Below are positions 18,534-28,004 of a stretch of 64,000 nt of DNA, one piece after another (the stretch's first letter is position 1; the number at the start of each line of letters is the position of its first letter). Made by a program: the position numbers and the translations under genes. The notes beneath the pieces were generated by a model. It was not told the origin of the DNA, made no database searches, and worked only from the letters and a program-made list of their open reading frames with translations. The DNA comes from Psychrobacter namhaensis (GTDB taxonomy: Bacteria; Pseudomonadota; Gammaproteobacteria; Pseudomonadales; Moraxellaceae), in NCBI RefSeq assembly GCF_016107545.1, contig NZ_JABASS010000001.1, forward strand, positions 1 to 64,000, read 5' to 3'.

Positions 18534-19802
18534 ATGTCTAACAATACATTGATGTTTACGGCAACAGAGCATGGTCAAGCCATGCATGCAAAAGTCAAAG
18601 CGTTTATCGAGACGCATATTGAACCAATCGAAGCGCAGTTTTGGCATGATTGTCATGAGCAAAACCCTGATGGTAATTGGCGCAACTGGCAGTGGCCAGA
18701 AAAGTACGAGAGTTTGCGCAAACAAGCACGCGAAGCTGGCTTATGGAACCTGTTTTTGCCTGATGATACATTAGGCGCTGGACTTTCAGTGACTGATTAT
18801 GCCCCTATTGCGGAGTTGACCGGTCGCAGTTTATTAGCGCCTTATGTGTTTAACTGCAATGCCCCTGATAGCGGTAATATGGAGCTTTTGTGGCGCTATG
18901 GCTCAAAAGAGCAGCAAGACAAGTGGCTCACCCCAATTTTAGAAGGTAAGACACGCTCTGTGTTTTGTATGACAGAGCCGGATGTGGCCTCAAGTGACGC
19001 GACCAATATGCAAGCGACTGCCGTGGTTGAGGGGGATGAGATCGTCATCAACGGCAGTAAGTGGTGGTCATCTGGCCTAGGCGATCCTGCTGTTGATGTT
19101 TTGATTGTTATGGCCTATACCCCTGATGAAAATAAAGACCGCCATCATCAGCATTCGATGGTACTGGTACCAGCAAAAACAGCCGGTGTAAACATCGAGC
19201 GTATGCTCAAAGTATTTGGTGATTATGACGCGCCGCACGGTCATGGCGAAGTCAGCTTTGACAATGTACGTGTGCCAGTCAGCCACTTTATCGGTGGGCC
19301 GGGTATGGGGTTTGAGATTGCGCAAGGTCGCCTAGGGCCAGGACGTATACATCATTGCATGCGTTGTATTGGTGCGGCCGAAAAATCGCTAGAGCTGGCC
19401 GTTAAACGCGGTATGGAGCGTACGGCTTTCGGAAAGCCGTTATTACAATTGGGCGGTAACTTTGAGCGCATCAGCGATGCTCGTATCAAGATTGATCAAG
19501 CACGTCTGCTTACCTTGTATGCGGCACAAAAAATGGATGCGCAAGGCACAAAAGCGGCACTCACTGAAATCTCTGCCATTAAAGTCGTTGCACCAACCGT
19601 GTTGCAAGAAGTGGTGGATATGGCGATACAGATTCATGGTGGTATGGGCGTGTGTCAAGACACCATGTTGCCAAACTTCTTTGCGCAAGCACGAGCGCTC
19701 CGCTTGGCCGATGGTCCTGATGAGGTGCATAAAACCATGATTGCTAAGTTAGAATTAAAGCGTCAAGGTTTTAGCCGCTCGTCGAAATCTGAAAAGTCTT
19801 AA
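18534..19802 (+). CDS. Acyl-CoA dehydrogenase of the ACAD10/ACAD11 type
   Basis: This 422-residue acyl-CoA dehydrogenase has the FAD and substrate motifs FCMTEPDVASSD near residue 143 and INGSKWWSSG near 172. GPGRIHHCMRCIG (near 268), AFGKPL and ADGPDEVHKT near the C-terminus are characteristic of the ACAD10/11 group rather than of FadE. In mammals these domains are fused to a kinase domain, and in Pseudomonas putida the related LvaC acts on phosphorylated 4-hydroxyacyl-CoA. The matching kinase-like gene lies 184 bp downstream. The substrate range here is inferred. Confidence 0.85.
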   Translation: MSNNTLMFTATEHGQAMHAKVKAFIETHIEPIEAQFWHDCHEQNPDGNWRNWQWPEKYESLRKQAREAGLWNLFLPDDTLGAGLSVTDYAPIAELTGRSLLAPYVFNCNAPDSGNMELLWRYGSKEQQDKWLTPILEGKTRSVFCMTEPDVASSDATNMQATAVVEGDEIVINGSKWWSSGLGDPAVDVLIVMAYTPDENKDRHHQHSMVLVPAKTAGVNIERMLKVFGDYDAPHGHGEVSFDNVRVPVSHFIGGPGMGFEIAQGRLGPGRIHHCMRCIGAAEKSLELAVKRGMERTAFGKPLLQLGGNFERISDARIKIDQARLLTLYAAQKMDAQGTKAALTEISAIKVVAPTVLQEVVDMAIQIHGGMGVCQDTMLPNFFAQARALRLADGPDEVHKTMIAKLELKRQGFSRSSKSEKS

Positions 19803-19986
19803 TTTCAATGATTACTACCTTCGATGACTGGTTGTGAGGATCATTCATAATGTCACCGCTTAAGTATTATCGGAGTTGAGAGACAAATAAGGCCAATGAA
19901 GCATTCACTATTAATGATCCAGTAGTGAATTTTTCATCCCTAAACGACGTTAGAAAAATAAATGACCACATGATAAGGAATGTCTT

Positions 19987-21279
19987 ATGGCAACTGACAC
20001 TCATGCCAAAAACACTGGCACCAAAGGCACTCAGGCCAATAATAAAGTACTGGATAAAGGCGGTGCCGTTCGTGAGGGCGAAGAGCTGGATGCCAAAGCT
20101 GTCAGTGAATGGCTGCGCAATCAAAATGTTGAGGTAATAGGGGAGCCGATCGTCACTCAGTTTTCAGGGGGCGCATCAAACTGGACGTATCGTTTGCAGT
20201 ATGAGGGTGACAATAAAGATCAAGATTTAATATTACGTCGACCACCAAAAGGCACCAAAGCCAAATCTGCCCATGACATGGTACGCGAATATACGGTTCA
20301 AAACGCACTAAAAGATGCTTATCCTTATGTGCCTAAGATGGTTGCATTATGTACTGATGAAGACGTGATCGGTGCTGATTTTTATGTTATGGAGCGGATG
20401 GAAGGTATCATCCCTCGTGCCAATTTACCAAAGGGGATCGATCTGGATCCTGAACAAACTCGCGTGCTTTGCACCAATGTTATTGATGCTTTGGTTGAAT
20501 TGCATCAAGTGGATTATAAGGCACATCCTGATTTAGTAAATCTTGGACGCGGTGAGGGTTACTGCGAGCGTCAGGTTAGTGGCTGGGATAAGCGGTATGT
20601 CAAAGCGAAAACGCCTAACGTTCCAAGTTTTGCTTTGGTCAGACAGTGGCTTGGTAAGCACACCCCAGCTGATAGCAAAACTTGCCTCATTCATAATGAT
20701 TGGCGCTTTGACAATGTGATCTTAGATGCTGATGATCCGACTAAAGTCATCGGGGTCCTTGATTGGGAGATGGCAACACTAGGTGATCCTTTGATGGATT
20801 TGGGCAGTGCATTGGCTTACTGGATTGAAGCAGATGACAATATTGTCATGCAGCAGTCGCGTCGCCAGCCCACCCATTTAGACGGTATGATGACTCGTGA
20901 TGAAGTAGTAGCTTATTATCTTGAGCAAACAGGATTAGAGATAGACAACTGGACCTTTTATGAAGTGTTTGGTCTGTTTCGTTTAGCAGGTATCGTTCAG
21001 CAAATTTATTATCGTTACTACAATAAACAAACACGCAATCCAACGTTTAAGAATTTTTGGATCATTGTGCATGTACTCCATGCTAAATGTCTTAAGTTAA
21101 TTGCTCAGTATGAGGGCGAGGCATTATTTACCAGCCATGTACAGCCGCACTTACAAGACATGGGGGTAGATGCGGCTACAATTGGGCAGTTACCGAGTCC
21201 TGTGCAAGCGGTTATTAAAGGCATTTTGCCAAAAAGCTATTTTTTGCCCACTTCTTATAAATCTGAAGAGCCTGAGTAA
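19987..21279 (+). CDS. APH-fold kinase of the ACAD10/11-LvaA type
   Basis: The 430-residue protein has the aminoglycoside-phosphotransferase fold seen in the N-terminal domain of ACAD10/11: FSGGASNWTYRL near residue 58, FYVMERMEG, the catalytic H236-N-D238 in LIHNDWRFDNVI, and the metal-binding D259 in LDWEMATLGDP. By family it should phosphorylate the hydroxyl of 4-hydroxyacyl-CoA, not an antibiotic. Together with the preceding dehydrogenase it forms a split version of the fused eukaryotic protein. The first 25 residues are low-complexity and could be trimmed if a later start is used. Confidence 0.82.
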   Translation: MATDTHAKNTGTKGTQANNKVLDKGGAVREGEELDAKAVSEWLRNQNVEVIGEPIVTQFSGGASNWTYRLQYEGDNKDQDLILRRPPKGTKAKSAHDMVREYTVQNALKDAYPYVPKMVALCTDEDVIGADFYVMERMEGIIPRANLPKGIDLDPEQTRVLCTNVIDALVELHQVDYKAHPDLVNLGRGEGYCERQVSGWDKRYVKAKTPNVPSFALVRQWLGKHTPADSKTCLIHNDWRFDNVILDADDPTKVIGVLDWEMATLGDPLMDLGSALAYWIEADDNIVMQQSRRQPTHLDGMMTRDEVVAYYLEQTGLEIDNWTFYEVFGLFRLAGIVQQIYYRYYNKQTRNPTFKNFWIIVHVLHAKCLKLIAQYEGEALFTSHVQPHLQDMGVDAATIGQLPSPVQAVIKGILPKSYFLPTSYKSEEPE

Positions 21280-21287
21280 CCAGTATC

Positions 21288-21459
21288 TAGGGCGACCCTT
21301 AATTTAATCGTTAGTCATCTTGGTGGTCTAAAAGTGGCTAAATTTTGCTAAACAGCCCCAAACAGCTGGATAATGTCTTGATGTTATCTGCGCTGTTTTT
21401 CTTGTTTGACGGTAATTTATTTCATTTTTACCACCACTGTTAAAAAGAGGACACGCCTA
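21288..21459. repeat. MITE-like element, 172-bp copy
   Basis: It starts TAGGGCG and ends GAGGACACGCCTA. The interior shares TTAGTCATCT, GTGGCTAAATTTTGC and TTTGACGGTAATTTAT with the reverse complement of the 111-bp copy at 52242-52352, plus about 55 extra bases. The left terminal repeat is degraded. It separates the kinase gene from the phosphatase gene. Confidence 0.75.
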
Positions 21460-21501
21460 GAAAACCACGCTTGATAAAATACAATAAAAAGGTACTATTT
21501 T

Positions 21502-22263
21502 ATGACAACCATACTGTTGGCGCGTCATGGCCAAGCGTCCTTTGGCCAAGAAAACTACGATCAACTCTCAGAGCTCGGTGGTATTCAAGCGCAGCTGCTT
21601 GGTCAGCATTACGCCACCACACAGCGCCGTATTGATGCTATTTTTACGGGTAGCTTGGTTCGACAGCGAGATTCTGCTCAGCATTTCTGGGAGCGTTATC
21701 AATCATCTATCACCTCTGAACACAGTAATGGCGCGCTGGCGTCTGTCATCGATGTAAATGAGCCCAACAGTTATACACTGCCAGAGTTTGATGAATTCAA
21801 TCATAAAGACGTGTTTATCAAATCTGACCCTGTCTTTAATAGTCGAGCCGCGATCGCGGCTGAAATTGCTAAGTCAGATGTTCCAGACACACGGTTAGCT
21901 GAGCTATTTGATCAAGCGATGCAGCGCTGGCATAGTGGTGACAATGATCAGGATTATGTTGAGAGCTGGCCACAGTTTAGCCAGCGGGCGCAACAAGCAC
22001 TGGAACAAGTACGTCAAAGAGTGGCAAGCTTAAACTTAGGTCGTGATAGTACGGTGTTGGTTTTTACCTCAGGTGGTGTGATCGCTGCTATTACCGCACA
22101 GTTATTAAAACAAGGCAGTCAAACCGCTTATCAATTGAATAAAAGTCTGGTCAATACTGGTGTCACGTCTGTCACGTTAAAGAACCAAAGTGCTCGTTTA
22201 ATGTCTTTAAATGAATACAGTCATTTATTTTCTGAAGGCAAGCGTTTTGTAACGTGGCGATAA
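21502..22263 (+). CDS. Histidine phosphatase superfamily (phosphoglycerate mutase-like) protein
   Basis: The 253-residue protein opens with ILLARHGQASFG; H9 in the RHG motif would be the phospho-accepting histidine. A second conserved histidine normally lies late in the fold; FTSGGVIAAITAQ near residue 190 is at that place but has SGG instead of the usual GHG or SHG, as in several phosphatase-like members. The substrate is unknown. It follows the ACAD10/11-type pair in the same direction and may belong to the same pathway, although a MITE-like repeat lies between them. Confidence 0.8.
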   Translation: MTTILLARHGQASFGQENYDQLSELGGIQAQLLGQHYATTQRRIDAIFTGSLVRQRDSAQHFWERYQSSITSEHSNGALASVIDVNEPNSYTLPEFDEFNHKDVFIKSDPVFNSRAAIAAEIAKSDVPDTRLAELFDQAMQRWHSGDNDQDYVESWPQFSQRAQQALEQVRQRVASLNLGRDSTVLVFTSGGVIAAITAQLLKQGSQTAYQLNKSLVNTGVTSVTLKNQSARLMSLNEYSHLFSEGKRFVTWR

Positions 22264-22373
22264 ACGGATCAATGGGGGTAGTGACACAATAGAAAAGAAG
22301 TAGTGGTGACCCTAAACACGCAAGCGCTGTTGATGTATTTAGAGTCAGCCAGCAAGTTTTTTAGGGTGCTTTT

Positions 22374-22399
22374 ATGACTAAACTAATATGACTAAACTA
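22374..22399 (+). repeat. 12-bp direct repeat upstream of the SDR gene
   Basis: ATGACTAAACTA occurs at 22374-22385 and again at 22388-22399, a 14-bp periodicity about 75 bp before the SDR start. It could be an operator or chance. Confidence 0.4.
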
Positions 22400-22473
22400 G
22401 GCCACTAAATCTGTAGATTTGCGCTATTATAGACTATCCGACTCTATCCAATATCGAATAAAAAGGACTGTCC

Positions 22474-23343
22474 ATGCAAAACAAATGGAGAAACTTAGTA
22501 GTCAAAAGCGCCAACCAAGGTAAAAGTCAGCTGTTTAGTGCGATGCAACCCTCACGCTATTTACAAACCTTAAATAAGCAGCAGGCTGGAAAAGGCAAAA
22601 CGGTGCTTATTACGGGTGCTAGCTCAGGTTTGGGTGAGGGCATGGCAAGACTCTTTGCCAAGCTTGGTTATAATCTTGCAATATGCGCACGCCGCACCGA
22701 TCGTTTAGAGCGTTTAAAGGCAGAGCTAACCTCAAAATATCCCAATATCCGTGTTGAGTATCGAGCGCTTGATGTTAGCGATTACGATGCAATTTTTGCC
22801 GTGTTCGACGCCTTTGCCGATGATTTTGGTGGTATTGATCGGGTGGTAGTAAATGCCGGTATTGGTGATAGTCGCCGTATTGGTAAAGGCCGTTTTGATA
22901 CCAACCGCCGCACGGTCGAGATTAACTTTATCTCGGCATTGGCGCAGTGTGAAGCGGCGATGAATATCTTTCGCGCTCAGAACAGGGGGCATCTGGTCGT
23001 GATATCAAGCATGTCAGCGATGCGTGGTCTGCCTAAGCACTTGACGGCTTATGGCGCTAGTAAGGCTGGCTTGGCTCATCTAGCAGAAGGTATCCGTGCT
23101 GATATGCTTTTAACCAACCTACCGATCAAGGTTTCTACGATTTATCCAGGTTACATTCGTACTGAGATTAATGAAAATGCAAAACCATTACCGTTTGAAG
23201 TGGATGCGAAGACGGGTACTAAAGCAATCGTTGCAGCGATTGAGGCTGGTGTAGATGAAGCCTGCGTACCAAGTTTGCCATGGTCAATAGTTGGGCAGGC
23301 GATGAAGCATTTGCCATTACCGTTAATCAATAAATTAAGCTAA
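22474..23343 (+). CDS. Short-chain dehydrogenase/reductase
   Basis: This 289-residue classical SDR has the cofactor motif TGASSGLG near residues 48-55, the NAG motif in VVNAGIG, a serine in ISSMSAM, and the catalytic Y193-x3-K197 in AYGASKAG. An arginine-rich CARRTDRLERL after the second strand suggests NADP(H). There is a roughly 40-residue N-terminal extension before the Rossmann fold. The substrate is unknown. Its position after the ACAD10/11-type genes suggests oxidation or reduction of a hydroxy- or ketoacyl intermediate. Confidence 0.88.
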   Translation: MQNKWRNLVVKSANQGKSQLFSAMQPSRYLQTLNKQQAGKGKTVLITGASSGLGEGMARLFAKLGYNLAICARRTDRLERLKAELTSKYPNIRVEYRALDVSDYDAIFAVFDAFADDFGGIDRVVVNAGIGDSRRIGKGRFDTNRRTVEINFISALAQCEAAMNIFRAQNRGHLVVISSMSAMRGLPKHLTAYGASKAGLAHLAEGIRADMLLTNLPIKVSTIYPGYIRTEINENAKPLPFEVDAKTGTKAIVAAIEAGVDEACVPSLPWSIVGQAMKHLPLPLINKLS

Positions 23344-23373
23344 CACGGTTAATTGTATCAGTAGTAGATAAGA

Positions 23374-23408
23374 AAAAGCCCTCTATGTTTAATGTAGAGG
23401 GCTTTTTT
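23374..23408. terminator. Bidirectional terminator between the SDR and fadD copy 1
   Basis: AAAAAGCCCTCTA and TAGAGGGCTTTTT form a near-perfect stem with an eight-base loop, and A/T runs on both sides, between convergent genes. Confidence 0.92.
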
Positions 23409-23425
23409 ATACGCTGTTTCCGAGG

Positions 23426-25126
23426 TTAGAGGGTTTGAGGATTGTCTAACATGTGCTGTTCACGCAGCTTTTGGCGCAGCACTTTTCCTACGTTACTCTT
23501 GGGTAATTCACTGACGAACTCTATGTGGCGTGGGCACTTATAACCCGTCAAGTTATCTAGGGCAAAGTCTTTAATATCACTTTTGGTGACATTGTTGTCA
23601 GCGGGGACGATGTAAATTTTGACCGCTTCACCTTGATGTTCATCAGGAATACCAATCACCGCACAGTCAATAATTCCATCACAGTCTAGCATGACGGATT
23701 CAATCTCATTGGGGAAGACGTTAAAGCCTGAGACCAAAATCATATCTTTTTTGCGGTCAAGTAGGGAGATATAGCCTTGTTCATCCATACTAATGATATC
23801 GCCAGTACGGAAGTAGCCATCGCTGGTAAAGTCGTTTGAGTTGTCTTTATTGAAATAGCCGGAGGTGATGTTTGGGCCCTTAATGCACATCTCACCCGCT
23901 TGATTTAATCCTACCCGTTCACCATTATCATCGACAACGATAATATCGACACTAGGAACGGGGATGCCGATAGTCCCGTTGAATTTACGGTCAGTAATGA
24001 CGTTCGCAGTACCGGCCGCGACGCCTTCAGTCATTCCCCAACCTTCCACCATCGGGCAGCCAGTAACATCTAACCAGCGGGCAGCTGTTTGCTCAGTTGC
24101 GGCCATACCACCAGCTTGGGTGATGCGTAGTGAGCTAAAGTCTAAGTCTTTAAAGTTTGGCTGGTCAAGCAAGCCTTTAAACAGCGTGTTGACCGCTGGG
24201 AAAATGTGGAACGGCTGTTTGGAGAGGGTTTTGATAAAGCCTGGCATGTCGCGTGGGTTTGGCACTAGGATAAAGGTGTAGCCTGAGCGCATACCCAATA
24301 AGCTAAGCATAAAAGCAAAAATATGATAGAGCGGTAACGCCATGACCATATTGATATATACCTCATTGATCTCTGAGGTCACAGGACGATACCAAGCTTC
24401 TGACTGCATCGCGGCTGCTACGACGTTACGCTGAGTCAAAACAGCACCCTTAGACAGACCTGTCGTGCCACCCGTATACTGTAGGATGGCTTTTTGTTGC
24501 ATGGTGGTTTTTGGTGCTTGGATAGGTAAGTTTTTCCCTTTTTTTAGCACATCAGGGAACTTGGTGACATCGTATTTAGGATCATTAAGGTTGTATTTGG
24601 GGACTAAGCGCTTGACCTGACGGATGACTGTATTGACCAGTATTCCTTTTAATCCCATCATATCACCCATCTTTGATAGGACGATACGCTTGATATTTGT
24701 TTCTTCAATCACCTGCTCGAGCGCTTGCGCAAAGTTATCGACCACAAAGATAACCTGAGCCCCAGAATCATTTAACTGATGGCGTAGCTCACGACCTGTG
24801 TACAGAGGATTCACAGGCGTGCAAACATACCCTGCACGTAAAATACCAATCATCGTTGGCAAGTACTGAGGCACGTTTGGCATCATGAGAGCAACGACAC
24901 TGCCTTTAGGGATTCCTTGGGCCTGCAACCACGCTGCCACAGCAAGTGACGCCTTATCAACGTCGCCATAAGTGTGGGTGACGCCCATACAGATAGTCAT
25001 TGGATGCATACGAAAGCGGTTAAAGCACTCTTCATATAGCTCTATGAGGCTCTCATACTGATCAGGGTTAATAATCTTGGGTACATTTTCTGGATATTGA
25101 GCAAGCCAAGGCTTATCTGCTGTCAT
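23426..25126 (-). CDS. fadD: Long-chain fatty acid-CoA ligase, tandem copy 1
   Basis: This 566-residue adenylate-forming enzyme has the P-loop YTGGTTGLSKGA near residue 217, GWGMTEG, and the FACS signature with DRKKDMILVSGFNVFPNE near residue 460. It activates fatty acids to acyl-CoA at the inner face of the membrane. It is a close paralogue of the gene at 25752-27446; residues about 37-138 are identical in the two proteins. AAGGA sits eight bases before the ATG. It lies 3' to 3' with the SDR gene across a shared terminator. Confidence 0.94.
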   Translation of the reverse strand: MTADKPWLAQYPENVPKIINPDQYESLIELYEECFNRFRMHPMTICMGVTHTYGDVDKASLAVAAWLQAQGIPKGSVVALMMPNVPQYLPTMIGILRAGYVCTPVNPLYTGRELRHQLNDSGAQVIFVVDNFAQALEQVIEETNIKRIVLSKMGDMMGLKGILVNTVIRQVKRLVPKYNLNDPKYDVTKFPDVLKKGKNLPIQAPKTTMQQKAILQYTGGTTGLSKGAVLTQRNVVAAAMQSEAWYRPVTSEINEVYINMVMALPLYHIFAFMLSLLGMRSGYTFILVPNPRDMPGFIKTLSKQPFHIFPAVNTLFKGLLDQPNFKDLDFSSLRITQAGGMAATEQTAARWLDVTGCPMVEGWGMTEGVAAGTANVITDRKFNGTIGIPVPSVDIIVVDDNGERVGLNQAGEMCIKGPNITSGYFNKDNSNDFTSDGYFRTGDIISMDEQGYISLLDRKKDMILVSGFNVFPNEIESVMLDCDGIIDCAVIGIPDEHQGEAVKIYIVPADNNVTKSDIKDFALDNLTGYKCPRHIEFVSELPKSNVGKVLRQKLREQHMLDNPQTL

Positions 25127-25751
25127 ACTTAGCGTCCTTAAATGTTGAGATAAGTTAAGGTTCTATAAAGAAGTAGTCACATCCATGTCAACAATGCCAG
25201 TCATCGCGTTAAACGCAATGGATTGTCGCGTGCTATCCTATTTATTCACAGACTGCTCAAATACGGGCCTTTATGTTGTTTATTCAACTACTAAGAGCAA
25301 GCTTATCAGTCGAGTAAACGGGTAATACTGGTGCTACTAGAACGTATCACTTATAAATAAAGCGAACAAACTGACTTTTAATGAACGTAGTATTTACTTA
25401 CATTAATAAAGAGTAGCGTAACGTATTTTGGCAATACATTAACATAACCACCATTGATTTCGTTACACTTATAAAAGAACTTAATAGTTTATAATTAAGT
25501 TTGATAAATCGAAGAATATATGATGTAACTCTAAAAGGATGAATGGCAGGTAAAAGAAGATAAACGGTAATTTCTTTAGAGGAAACCAAGAAACGGTAGA
25601 GTTACCCTTTATGGATGAAGAATAGTTGATAAATTATTCTTAACCTCACATTTACAAACTGGCAATGTTTTGCATAAAAGTTATGGCGTTATATGAAAAA
25701 AGCACTCTACACTGAGTGTAGAATGCTTTTTGGTCAGAGATTGACTACGTA
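25127..25751. other. Intergenic region between the two fadD genes
   Basis: This 625-bp AT-rich spacer has a first part (about 25130-25290) that resembles the region upstream of fadD copy 2, so the duplication included the 5' flank. The far end holds the copy 2 terminator. A 63-codon frame at 25398-25589 on the minus strand shows no coding signs. Confidence 0.55.
25697..25731 (-). terminator. Terminator of fadD copy 2
   Basis: AAAAAGCACTCTACAC (25697-25712) pairs with GTGTAGAATGCTTTTT (25716-25731) across a three-base loop, 21 bp beyond the stop. Confidence 0.9.
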
Positions 25752-27446
25752 TTACGCAGGATGGTCGGCACGGTGCTTTTCACGCAGCTTTTGGCGCAGT
25801 ACTTTGCCTACGTTACTCTTTGGTAATTCACTGACGAACTCTATGTGGCGTGGGCACTTATAACCCGTCAAGTTATCTAGAGCAAAGTCTTTAATGACTT
25901 CTTCAGTTACGTTGTTATCAGCGGGGACGATGTAAATTTTGACCGCTTCACCTTGACGCTCGTCAGGGATACCAATCACCGCACAGTCAATAATTCCATC
26001 ACAGTCTAACATGACGGATTCAATCTCATTAGGGAAGACGTTAAAGCCTGAGACCAAAATCATATCTTTTTTGCGGTCAAGCAAGGTAAAGTATCCTTTA
26101 TCATCCATGCTGGCAATATCGCCAGTACGGAAGTAGCCATCGCTGGTAAAGTCATCACTACTGTCTCTGTTCAGATAACCTGAGGTCACGTTTGGCCCTT
26201 TGATACACATCTCACCCGCTTGGTTTACACCAACTCGTTCCCCATTTTCATCAATAAGAATGATGTCGACGCTAGGAACGGGGATGCCGATAGTTCCGTT
26301 GAATTTGCGGTCAGTAATGACGTTCGCAGTACCGCCAGCGACACCTTCAGTCATACCCCAACCTTCTACCATCGGGCAGCCAGTGACTTCTAACCAGCGT
26401 GTGGCTGTTTGCTCAGTTGCGGCCATACCACCAGCTTGGGTGATGCGTAGTGAGCTAAAATCTAAGTTCTTAAAGTTTGGCTGATCGAGTAAGCCCTTAA
26501 ACAGCGTGTTGACCGCTGGGAAAACATGGAATGGCTGTTTGGAGAGGGTTTTGATAAAGCCTGGCATGTCGCGTGGGTTTGGCACTAGGATAAAGGTATA
26601 GCCTGAGCGCATACCCAATAAGCTAAGTGAAAAAGCGAAGATATGATAGAGCGGTAACGCCATGACCATATTGATATATACCTCATTGATCTCTGAGGTC
26701 ACAGGACGGTACCAAGCTTCTGCCATCAATGCAGCAGACACTATATTGCGCTGTGTCAGTATAGTGCCTTTAGACAGACCTGTCGTGCCACCCGTATATT
26801 GTAGGATGGCCAATTGGTCTAAGCTCATTTTTGGCGCATGGAACGGTAGGTTTTTCCCTTTTTTTAGCACATCAGGGAACTTAGTAACTTCATGCTTGGG
26901 GTCGTCGAGTTTATACTTAGGGATGAGACGCTTGACTTGACGGACAATGGTATTGACCAACATTCCCTTTAGTCCCATCATATCACCCAGTTTAGACAAG
27001 ATAATACGTTTGATTGCAGTCTCATCGACTACCTGCTCGAGCGCTTGCGCAAAGTTATCGACCACAAAGATAACCTGAGCCCCTGAGTCATTTAACTGAT
27101 GGCGTAGCTCACGGCCTGTGTATAGAGGGTTAACAGGCGTACAAACATACCCTGCACGTAAGATACCAATCATCGTGGGTAAGTACTGAGGCACGTTTGG
27201 CATCATGAGAGCAACGACACTGCCTTTAGGGATTCCTTGAGCTTGTAACCACGCTGCCACAGCAAGTGACGCCTTATCAACGTCGCCATAAGTGTGAGTG
27301 ACGCCCATACAGATAGTCATTGGATGCATACGAAAGCGGTCAAAGCACTCTTCATATAGCTCCATTATACTGCTATATTTATCTGGATTGATCGTCTTAG
27401 GTACACCATTAGGATAATGGGCTAGCCAAGGTTTATTCGGCGTCAT
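25752..27446 (-). CDS. fadD: Long-chain fatty acid-CoA ligase, tandem copy 2
   Basis: This 564-residue paralogue of the preceding gene carries the same motifs: YTGGTTGLSKGT, GWGMTEGVAGG and DRKKDMILVSGFNVFPNE. The two proteins differ mainly at residues 1-36, around 139-245 and at the C-terminal tail, and are near-identical at DNA level elsewhere. Tandem fadD pairs occur in Pseudomonas, where the copies differ in regulation and chain-length preference; whether that holds here is unknown. AAGGA precedes the ATG at the same spacing as in copy 1. Confidence 0.94.
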   Translation of the reverse strand: MTPNKPWLAHYPNGVPKTINPDKYSSIMELYEECFDRFRMHPMTICMGVTHTYGDVDKASLAVAAWLQAQGIPKGSVVALMMPNVPQYLPTMIGILRAGYVCTPVNPLYTGRELRHQLNDSGAQVIFVVDNFAQALEQVVDETAIKRIILSKLGDMMGLKGMLVNTIVRQVKRLIPKYKLDDPKHEVTKFPDVLKKGKNLPFHAPKMSLDQLAILQYTGGTTGLSKGTILTQRNIVSAALMAEAWYRPVTSEINEVYINMVMALPLYHIFAFSLSLLGMRSGYTFILVPNPRDMPGFIKTLSKQPFHVFPAVNTLFKGLLDQPNFKNLDFSSLRITQAGGMAATEQTATRWLEVTGCPMVEGWGMTEGVAGGTANVITDRKFNGTIGIPVPSVDIILIDENGERVGVNQAGEMCIKGPNVTSGYLNRDSSDDFTSDGYFRTGDIASMDDKGYFTLLDRKKDMILVSGFNVFPNEIESVMLDCDGIIDCAVIGIPDERQGEAVKIYIVPADNNVTEEVIKDFALDNLTGYKCPRHIEFVSELPKSNVGKVLRQKLREKHRADHPA

Positions 27447-28004
27447 AGTCAGCGTCCTTGAAGTCTAAAATAGGTTGAGATTGTGTAGTAAAGCAGTCTT
27501 ATCCGTGTCAATAAAACCCATCAGCGCTGACATAAAACGTGTATCGCTGAGAGTAATCCTATCCTTATCTATTGACTGGCTGCTAGGTTTTAATTGCTGT
27601 TGTACGACTTTACTTAACGATTATTCAGGAACGGAGCTAAGTAAAACCAACAACTCAATAATACACTGTGGCTTTGGTAGAAGCGCTACCTTTTATTTAT
27701 CACTAAAATAATAAATAAATGATACATTTAAGAAATACATTAGCATGAATACACGCTAATACCATACTAATATGCAAGACTGTGCAGTACAAAAATAAAG
27801 ATGAAAAGTTCAAATTATGTCTAATGTAGGACTAGCAGGTCTCTCGCCGGCTCTCAGCTTGAGTTAAAGTGACAAGTATTGTGATTATACGCGTAAAATA
27901 GCTCAGCTCTTACCGATATATTAAACGAATGTTTGCCGAAATTTAGTATAAGTTAGCAGAGTAAGAGTGCGCTCAGCCCAATACCGTTCATTTCTTGATA
28001 GGGG
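27447..28004. other. Intergenic region upstream of fadD copy 2
   Basis: This 558-bp spacer starts with about 150 bp homologous to the fadD copy 1 upstream region. A small hairpin GGTAG-AAGCG-CTACC followed by TTTTATTT lies at 27676-27698. The rest is AT-rich with no supported gene. Confidence 0.5.

Noticed and set aside
19987-21279. Aminoglycoside phosphotransferase fold as an antibiotic-resistance gene
   Set aside because: Its motifs fit the ACAD10/11 kinase domain and it neighbours the matching dehydrogenase, so resistance is not supported.
22300-22372. CCCTAAA and TTTAGGG as a terminator after the histidine phosphatase
   Set aside because: The loop exceeds 45 bases and the stem is short, so it is unlikely to work as an intrinsic terminator.
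25398-25589. 63-codon minus-strand frame between the fadD genes
   Set aside because: AT-driven frame without start signal or recognisable product.
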